Source: Pseudomonadota bacterium (GTDB taxonomy: Bacteria > Pseudomonadota > Gammaproteobacteria > Burkholderiales > Burkholderiaceae_E). From it: a stretch of DNA of 21,556 nt. The DNA lies in the NCBI GenBank assembly GCA_023388075.1, contig JAEWGX010000018.1:1-21556 (forward strand). Reading direction: 5' to 3'. The notes under the pieces are model-generated. The model ran no database searches. It saw nothing but the letters and a program-made list of their open reading frames with translations, and had not been told where the DNA came from. The translations under genes were made by a program, and so were the position numbers. Every line of letters starts with the position of its first letter. Within the stretch, counting starts at the first letter, position 1. Positions 17,142 through 21,556 of this stretch are shown piece by piece.

Positions 17142-17170
17142 GGACCGGCGTCCCGCGTCGACGCCGGTCC
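17142..17170 (+). promoter_or_regulatory. Perfect 11-bp hairpin in the leader of the MBL-fold gene
   Basis: GGACCGGCGTC (17142-17152) pairs without mismatch to GACGCCGGTCC (17160-17170) around a 7-base loop. The Shine-Dalgarno AAGAGGAGA begins five bases later and the ATG is at 17188. A TACCAT (17122-17127) just upstream could be a -10, which would put the stem near the 5' end of the RNA. It could stabilise the message, influence translation, or be a DNA operator. Confidence 0.6.
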
Positions 17171-17187
17171 TGCAAGAGGAGATTCCC

Positions 17188-18147
17188 ATGAGCGCAACCT
17201 TCGCCTCCAAGGCGGACCTCACCGCCAAGAAGACCACCTTCACCCAGCTCTCCGAGAACGCCTACGCCTATACCGCCGAAGGCGACCCGAACTCGGGCGT
17301 GATCATCGGCGACGACGCCTGCATGATCATCGACACCACCGCCACCCCGGTGATGGCCCAGGACCTGATCGCGCGCATCCGCGAGGTCACCGACAAGCCG
17401 ATCAAGTGGGTGGTGCTGTCGCACTATCACGCGGTGCGCGTGCTCGGCGCGTCGGCCTACGTCAAGGAAGGCGCGCAGGCGGTGATCGCGAGCCGGGGCA
17501 CCTACGATCTGATCCAGGAACGCGGCGCCGCCGACATGAAGAGCGAGATCGAGCGCTTTCCGCGGCTCTTCCAGGCAGTGGAATCGATCCCCGGGCTAAC
17601 CTGGCCGGACATCACCTTCGAGCGGGAGATGACGCTGCATCTGGGCAAGCTCGAGGTGAAGCTGATGCACATCGGCCCGGGTCACACGCGCGGCGACACG
17701 ATCGCCTGGATCCCGTCGCAGAAGGTGTGCTTCTCCGGTGACCTGGTCGAATACAACGCCGGGGTCTATACCGGCGACGCGCAACTCGAGGAATGGCCGA
17801 CCACCCTGGAAGCGCTGCGCGCGCTCGGCGCCCAGAAGCTGGTGCCGGGACGCGGACCGGCCCTGGAGAATGCAGCCGACGTCAACAAGGGGATCGACTA
17901 CACCAAGAAGTGGGTCACGGACCTGTACCAGACGGCGAAGAAGGGCGTGGCGGCCGGCAAGTCGCTCAAGCAGGTGTTCGAGGACACCCGCAAGGTGATG
18001 GATCCGGTCTTCGGCCACGTCTTCATCTACGAGCACTGCCTGCCGTTCGATGTCTCGCGGGCCTACGACGAGGCGAGCGGCACCAAGGTGCCGCGAGTCT
18101 GGACCGCGGAGCGCGACATCGAGATGTGGAAGTCGCTGCAGAGCTGA
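17188..18147 (+). CDS. Metallo-beta-lactamase-fold protein with incomplete metal site
   Basis: A 319-residue MBL-fold protein. The core is recognised from VIIGDDACMIIDTTATP, VVLSHYHAVRVLGAS, HIGPGHTRGDTIAWIP, FSGDLVEY and KLVPGRGPAL. Most relatives use H-x-H-x-D-H; here it reads H79-Y-H81-A-V83-R84. The later ligands H166 (GPGHT) and D185 (SGD) are present, but the last His (usually in a GHG-like turn) is Arg (R222). By glyoxalase II numbering the site-1 ligands and the bridging Asp remain, while all three site-2 ligands are replaced. Similar proteins with HYHAVRVLGASAY occur in Burkholderiales as far as I recall. AAGAGGAGA precedes the chosen ATG. No secretion signal. Substrate unknown; a hydrolase or a non-catalytic binding role are both possible. 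Confidence 0.88.
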   Translation: MSATFASKADLTAKKTTFTQLSENAYAYTAEGDPNSGVIIGDDACMIIDTTATPVMAQDLIARIREVTDKPIKWVVLSHYHAVRVLGASAYVKEGAQAVIASRGTYDLIQERGAADMKSEIERFPRLFQAVESIPGLTWPDITFEREMTLHLGKLEVKLMHIGPGHTRGDTIAWIPSQKVCFSGDLVEYNAGVYTGDAQLEEWPTTLEALRALGAQKLVPGRGPALENAADVNKGIDYTKKWVTDLYQTAKKGVAAGKSLKQVFEDTRKVMDPVFGHVFIYEHCLPFDVSRAYDEASGTKVPRVWTAERDIEMWKSLQS

Positions 18148-18162
18148 TCGCTGCGTCGGAAT

Positions 18163-18175
18163 GCGACTCAGTCGC
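18163..18175. repeat. 13-bp palindrome in the MBL-rubrerythrin gap
   Basis: GCGACT-C-AGTCGC is a perfect inverted repeat with a one-base centre, 15 bases after the MBL stop. Too tight a loop for an RNA hairpin of full length, so a protein-binding site is more likely than a terminator. Confidence 0.4.
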
Positions 18176-18237
18176 GGCATGACAATCCGAACGCAGCGTG
18201 CATGCGCATCCGCTATCGCGGAGATTGACGTTATGCA

Positions 18238-18267
18238 TTGGCCTCGCCGCCAGGTCTTTGATACGGT
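18238..18267 (+). promoter_or_regulatory. Possible rubrerythrin promoter
   Basis: TTGGCC (18238-18243), an 18-base spacer and TACGGT (18262-18267) with an upstream TG (extended -10). The remaining leader of about 70 bases before the ATG is GC-rich with stem-forming GGCGGCGCCGC. No convincing OxyR, PerR or Fur site was recognised in the 194-bp gap. Confidence 0.35.
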
Positions 18268-18341
18268 AACGCGGCGCATCGGCGGCGCCGCAGCGGTGCT
18301 CCGCCGGAATGTCGTTTTCATCCAGTGAGAGGAGGGAGATC

Positions 18342-18764
18342 ATGGCCAACTTGAAGGGTTCCCGGACCGAGCAGAACCTGAAGGACGCCTTTTCCGGCGA
18401 ATCGCAGGCGAACCGGCGCTACCTGTACTTCGCCAACAAGGCGGACGTGGAGGGCCAGAACGACGTCGCGGCCCTCTTCCGCTCCACCGCCGAAGGCGAG
18501 ACCGGCCACGCGCACGGCCACCTGGAGTACCTGGAAGCCGTGGGCGATCCCGCCACCGGCCTGCCGATCGGCAACAGCCGCCAGAACCTCGCCGCTGCGG
18601 TCGCCGGTGAGACGCACGAGTACACCGACATGTATCCGGGCATGGCCAAGACCGCCCGCGAGGAAGGCTTCGACGAGATCGCGGACTGGTTCGAGACGCT
18701 CGCCAAGGCCGAGCGCTCGCACGCCAACCGCTACCAGAAGGCGCTGGACGCGTTCGTCGACTGA
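18342..18764 (+). CDS. Rubrerythrin family protein, ferritin-like domain only
   Basis: A 140-residue di-iron protein. Four-helix-bundle ligands are visible: E20 (SGESQANRRY), E53-x-x-H56 (GETGH), E90/E93 (GETHEYTDMYP) and E124-x-x-H127 (AERSH). Rubrerythrins reduce hydrogen peroxide with electrons usually passed from a C-terminal rubredoxin domain; that domain with its Cys pairs is absent here, and the protein has no Cys. A separate electron donor is therefore needed, and the Fe-S protein encoded next is a natural candidate. GAGGAGGGAG precedes the ATG. A terminator-like stem follows the gene. Confidence 0.94.
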   Translation: MANLKGSRTEQNLKDAFSGESQANRRYLYFANKADVEGQNDVAALFRSTAEGETGHAHGHLEYLEAVGDPATGLPIGNSRQNLAAAVAGETHEYTDMYPGMAKTAREEGFDEIADWFETLAKAERSHANRYQKALDAFVD

Positions 18765-18791
18765 CCGCGCCGGCGGTCGTCACGCGGGTCG

Positions 18792-18840
18792 GGGCCCGCC
18801 CCACGGAGTGTGGGGTCGGGATCCGGCCCGTTTCTGCTTT
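18792..18840 (+). terminator. Terminator-like stem between rubrerythrin and the Fe-S protein gene
   Basis: An inner stem CGCCCCAC (18797-18804) pairs with GTGGGG and CG (18810-18818, one bulged T). Outer GGGCC (18792-18796) pairs with GGCCC (18825-18829), and TTTCTGCTTT follows directly. It starts 27 bases after the rubrerythrin stop and would lower read-through into the next two genes. Confidence 0.45.
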
Positions 18841-18872
18841 CCCACCGCTTCGCGACACGAGGACGGCGCGGC

Positions 18873-20225
18873 ATGACACGAGAAGGCAACCTCGAGGCGC
18901 CGACGCGCCATCCGATCGACTGGCAGGACCCGTCGTTCTACGACGAGGCGGCCACGCTCACGGAACTGGAACGGGTCTTCGACATCTGCCACGGCTGCCG
19001 CAGATGCGTGAGCCTGTGCCAGTCGTTTCCGACGCTGTTCGACCTGGTGGATGCCACCGACGACGGCGAGGTCCACGGTGTTCCCAAGTCGTCCTATCAG
19101 GACGTGGTCGACCAGTGCTACCTGTGCGACCTCTGCTACATGACGAAGTGTCCGTACGTGCCGCCGCATCCGTGGAACGTCGACTTCCCGCACCTGATGT
19201 TGCGCGCCAAGGCGATCAGGTTCCGCAAGGGCGAGGTCGCGCGAAGCGAACGGTTCCTCGCCTCCACCGACGTGCACGGCCAGTTCGCCGGCATCCCGGT
19301 CGTGGTCCAGGCGGTCAACGCGGTCAATCGCACCCGCCCGGCACGCAAGCTGATGGACAAGACGCTCGGCGTCCATCCCGACGCCTGGATGCCGTCGCTC
19401 GCCACCCGGCGGTTCCGCTGGAGCGCCGACAAGTCGCGCGGTGATCCGCAGCGGGCAGTGGACGGCGAGCGGGCCCCCGGCAAGGTGGCGGTCTTCGCCA
19501 CCTGCTACGTGAACTACAACGAGCCCGGCATCGGCCACGACCTGCTGAAGGTGCTGGCGCACAACGACATCCCCTACGTGATCGTCGAGAAGGAGCGCTG
19601 CTGCGGCATGCCGCGGTTGGAACTCGGCGACCTCGATTCGGTGGCGGCCAGCAAGGCGGCCAACGTGCCGGTGCTGGCGCGCTACGCCCGCGAGGGCTAC
19701 GCCATCCTGAGCGCCATCCCGAGCTGCACGCTGATGTTCAAGCAGGAGCTGCCGCTGATGTTCCCGGACTGCGCCGAGACGGCTGCCGTCCGTGACGCGA
19801 TGTTCGATCCCTTCGAGTACCTCGTGGCGCGCCATCGCGACGGCCTGCTCAAGACCGATTTCAAGCAGGCACTCGGCAAGGTGAGCTACCACGTGCCGTG
19901 CCATGGCCGGGTCCAGAAGGTCGGTCGCAAGACCGAGGAGATACTGAAGCTGGTGGGCGAGACGGTGGAGGTGACGCTCAACACCGTCGAGCGCTGTTCC
20001 GGGCACGCCGGCACCTACGGCGTGAAGACCCGGTACCACCCGAATGCGATGAAGATCGGCCGTCCGGTCTTTCGCTCGATGGCCAAGGACGAACCCGATC
20101 ACATCAGCAGCGATTGCGCGCTGGCGGGACATCACATCGCGCAAGGCATGGCGCAGGCCGGCACCCCCGCCCGCAGCCTCGCCCACCCGCTGTCGCTGCT
20201 GCGCATGGCATACGGGCTCGATTGA
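18873..20225 (+). CDS. Fe-S oxidoreductase related to heterodisulfide reductase / GlpC
   Basis: A 450-residue cytoplasmic Fe-S protein. Two ferredoxin-type [4Fe-4S] sites are seen: C39-x2-C42-x2-C45-x3-C49 and C82-x2-C85-x2-C88-x4-C93. They are followed by two CCG-type domains as in HdrB/HdrD and GlpC: C211...C243-C244-G245...C285, and C343...C375-S376-G377...C415, where the second copy reads CSG instead of CCG. Such proteins pass electrons between quinones, ferredoxins or thiols. An in-frame GTG lies further upstream within the terminator-like stem; the ATG chosen has GAGGA about 10 bases before it. The neighbours rubrerythrin and DUF3501 form a set I recall from many proteobacteria and actinobacteria, suggesting electron supply to rubrerythrin. 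Confidence 0.92.
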   Translation: MTREGNLEAPTRHPIDWQDPSFYDEAATLTELERVFDICHGCRRCVSLCQSFPTLFDLVDATDDGEVHGVPKSSYQDVVDQCYLCDLCYMTKCPYVPPHPWNVDFPHLMLRAKAIRFRKGEVARSERFLASTDVHGQFAGIPVVVQAVNAVNRTRPARKLMDKTLGVHPDAWMPSLATRRFRWSADKSRGDPQRAVDGERAPGKVAVFATCYVNYNEPGIGHDLLKVLAHNDIPYVIVEKERCCGMPRLELGDLDSVAASKAANVPVLARYAREGYAILSAIPSCTLMFKQELPLMFPDCAETAAVRDAMFDPFEYLVARHRDGLLKTDFKQALGKVSYHVPCHGRVQKVGRKTEEILKLVGETVEVTLNTVERCSGHAGTYGVKTRYHPNAMKIGRPVFRSMAKDEPDHISSDCALAGHHIAQGMAQAGTPARSLAHPLSLLRMAYGLD

Positions 20226-20236
20226 AGGAGCACCCC

Positions 20237-20818
20237 ATGACAACGATCACACCCGACAGCCTGATGACCCTGGAGGCCTACGACAAGCATCGCAAGGCGC
20301 ACAAGGCGCAGAGGATCGCGCATCGTCGCCTGCGCAGCGTGCACCTCGGCGAGCACCTGAACCTGCAGTTCGAGGACGAGCAGACGGTCCGGGTGCAGAT
20401 CCAGGAGATGCTGCGCATCGAAAAGATCTTCGAGGAGGAAGGCATCCAGGCGGAGATCGATGCCTACGCGCCGCTGGTGCCGGACGGCAGCAACTGGAAG
20501 GCCACCGTCCTGATCGAGTTCCCGGATCCGAACCAGCGGCGGCGCGAGCTCGCGCGGCTGATCGGCATCGAGGATCGCCTCTTCGTCGAGGTGGAGGGCC
20601 AACCCCGCGTCTACGCGATCGCGGACGAGGACCTGGACCGCGAGAACGACGAGAAGACCTCCGCGGTTCACTTCGTCCGGTTCGAATTCGCCGATTCGAT
20701 GCGACGAGCCATCCTGGCCGGCGCGAGCGTGAAGCTCGGCTGCGACCACACCAACTATCCCGCGCACGTCGAGATCGCCCCGGAGACCCTGGTCAGCCTG
20801 GCAGGCGACCTGAAGTAG
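20237..20818 (+). CDS. DUF3501 family protein
   Basis: A 193-residue cytoplasmic protein of the DUF3501 family. Seen: the basic N-terminal helix region YDKHRKAHKAQRIAHRR (15-31), VHLGEHLNLQFEDEQTVRVQIQEMLR (35-60), an acidic middle, and LGCDHTNYP (167-175) near the end, with a Cys and His that could bind metal. AAGGAG lies 6 bases before the ATG, 11 bases after the Fe-S protein stop, so the two are translated from one message. No activity is known to me. Context with rubrerythrin and the Fe-S protein points to a part in redox or peroxide defence. Confidence 0.88.
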   Translation: MTTITPDSLMTLEAYDKHRKAHKAQRIAHRRLRSVHLGEHLNLQFEDEQTVRVQIQEMLRIEKIFEEEGIQAEIDAYAPLVPDGSNWKATVLIEFPDPNQRRRELARLIGIEDRLFVEVEGQPRVYAIADEDLDRENDEKTSAVHFVRFEFADSMRRAILAGASVKLGCDHTNYPAHVEIAPETLVSLAGDLK

Positions 20819-21061
20819 GGCGCCCCTCCCGGCCAGGCGCCTCTCTCCCGGGTAGCCGCCTTCCCGGCGGTTGACTCCCGCGCGATCGACCCGATCTCTT
20901 CAAGTGGACGGGCAAGATCCGGCGTGCGCCGTCACGCCCGCCCCATAGTCAAACGCGAATCCGCCAATTTATTTAATTCATTTTACGTATCGATCGGTAT
21001 CGCGGATCATTCTCATCCAGCAGTTCTTCTCACCCTCAACCAAGATCAGGAAAAAGCTCCA
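20819..21061 (+). promoter_or_regulatory. Gap before ahpC: stems and an AT-rich promoter segment
   Basis: The first part holds two GC stems without T-runs: GGCGCC at 20819-20824 with 20836-20841, and CCGCC/GGCGG at 20856-20870. They may end the DUF3501 transcript. A sharp AT-rich patch follows (about 20964-20990, with TTTAAT at 20972), the likely ahpC promoter, though I cannot pick a convincing hexamer pair. GTATCG is repeated at 20987 and 20997. I looked for an OxyR site (ATAG-N7-CTAT) and found none that fits. Confidence 0.4.
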
Positions 21062-21556
21062 ATGTCGTTGATCAACACCCAAATCAAGCCGTTCAAAACC
21101 CAGGCCTACAAGGACGGCAAGTTCATCGAAGTGACGGACCAGACGCTGAAGGGCAAGTGGTCGGTGGTCGTGTTCTACCCGGCCGACTTCACGTTCGTGT
21201 GCCCGACCGAGCTCGAGGACCTGGCGGACAACTACGAAGCCTTCAAGAAGCTCGGCGTCGAGATCTACAGCGTGTCCACCGACACCCATTTCGCGCACAA
21301 GGCCTGGCACGACACGTCGCCCGCCATCGGCAAGGTGAAGTACACGATGCTCGGTGACCCCACCACCACGATCGCCCGCAACTTCGAGGTGCTGATCGAG
21401 GAAGAAGGCCTGGCGCTGCGCGGCACCTTCGTGATCAACCCCGAAGGCCAGATCAAGCTCTGCGAGATCCACGACAACGGCATCGGCCGTGACGCCTCCG
21501 AGCTGCTTCGCAAGGTCAAGGCCGCACAGTACGTGGCCGCGCACCCGAACGAAGTC
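21062..21556 (+). CDS. ahpC: Alkyl hydroperoxide reductase subunit C (peroxiredoxin), 3' end cut
   Basis: A typical two-Cys peroxiredoxin that reduces hydrogen peroxide and organic hydroperoxides in the cytoplasm, normally recharged by AhpF. 165 codons are visible of about 187. The peroxidatic Cys is C47 in FYPADFTFVCPTEL; further marks are STDTHFAHKAWH, MLGDPTTTIARNFEV and LRGTFVINPEG. The resolving Cys near residue 165 lies just outside the window. AGGAAA lies about 10 bases before the ATG. It follows the rubrerythrin set on the same strand, with its own AT-rich upstream segment. ahpF and oxyR are not in view. Confidence 0.97.
   Translation, partial: MSLINTQIKPFKTQAYKDGKFIEVTDQTLKGKWSVVVFYPADFTFVCPTELEDLADNYEAFKKLGVEIYSVSTDTHFAHKAWHDTSPAIGKVKYTMLGDPTTTIARNFEVLIEEEGLALRGTFVINPEGQIKLCEIHDNGIGRDASELLRKVKAAQYVAAHPNEV

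Noticed and set aside
17188..18147. Standard MBL hydrolase such as glyoxalase II or a lactonase
   Set aside because: The HxHxDH motif and the last His ligand are not intact, so a normal two-metal mechanism should not be assumed.
18163..18175. Palindrome after the MBL gene as an intrinsic terminator
   Set aside because: The one-base centre cannot form a normal loop without losing pairs, and no T-run follows.
20819..21061. OxyR binding site upstream of ahpC
   Set aside because: ATAG at 20945 is not followed by CTAT at the required spacing, and no second half-site pair fits. OxyR control remains possible but is not supported by the sequence.

Overview
The window is a GC-rich bacterial chromosome segment packed with genes on both strands. 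Several traits point to a betaproteobacterium of the Burkholderiales type: two stand-alone Bug/TctC-type solute receptors, LysR regulators beside transport genes, a TRAP transporter, a LeuA of the long class, and a second-type EF-G away from any ribosomal operon. The lineage is inferred from gene content; no rRNA or tRNA gene is present. No insertion sequence, prophage or CRISPR array was seen.

Layout. (1) 1-1620: leuA (minus strand, cut by the left edge) with a complete-looking attenuation leader: promoter, an 18-codon Leu/Ile-rich leader peptide and an intrinsic terminator. (2) 1678-4743: divergent EF-G paralogue followed by a LysR regulator. (3) 4887-9490: a co-directional cluster of a DUF1445 protein (D-glutamate cyclase/hydro-lyase family), a full TRAP transporter (P, Q, M) and a DUF2848 protein, with a LysR-type palindrome upstream. 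This looks like an uptake-plus-conversion pathway for an organic acid whose identity is unknown. (4) 9530-12162: a small exported protein of unknown function, divergent from a membrane-anchored CadC/ToxR-like regulator. Three copies of CCTGAAA at exact 11-bp spacing lie between them. A small GIY-YIG-like protein follows and overlaps the regulator's stop codon. (5) 12172-17066: class V aminotransferase, Bug receptor, LysR regulator, second Bug receptor and a GNAT acetyltransferase. (6) 17188-18147: a metallo-beta-lactamase-fold protein that keeps the site-1 metal ligands but has lost those of site 2, behind a perfect 11-bp hairpin in its leader. (7) 18342-21556: rubrerythrin without its rubredoxin domain, an Hdr/GlpC-like Fe-S protein, a DUF3501 protein and the start of ahpC, a peroxide-defence neighbourhood.

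How the parts fit. Regions 3 and 5 are acquisition modules for small carboxylates or amino-acid-like compounds, each beside LysR regulators. Region 7 is a redox-stress module in which the Fe-S protein may pass electrons to the rubrerythrin. Region 4 reads as a self-contained sensor-target pair. The items most worth following are the leuA leader, the triple 11-bp repeat, the half-site MBL protein with its leader hairpin, the DUF1445-TRAP-DUF2848 cluster and the rubrerythrin/Fe-S/DUF3501 set.
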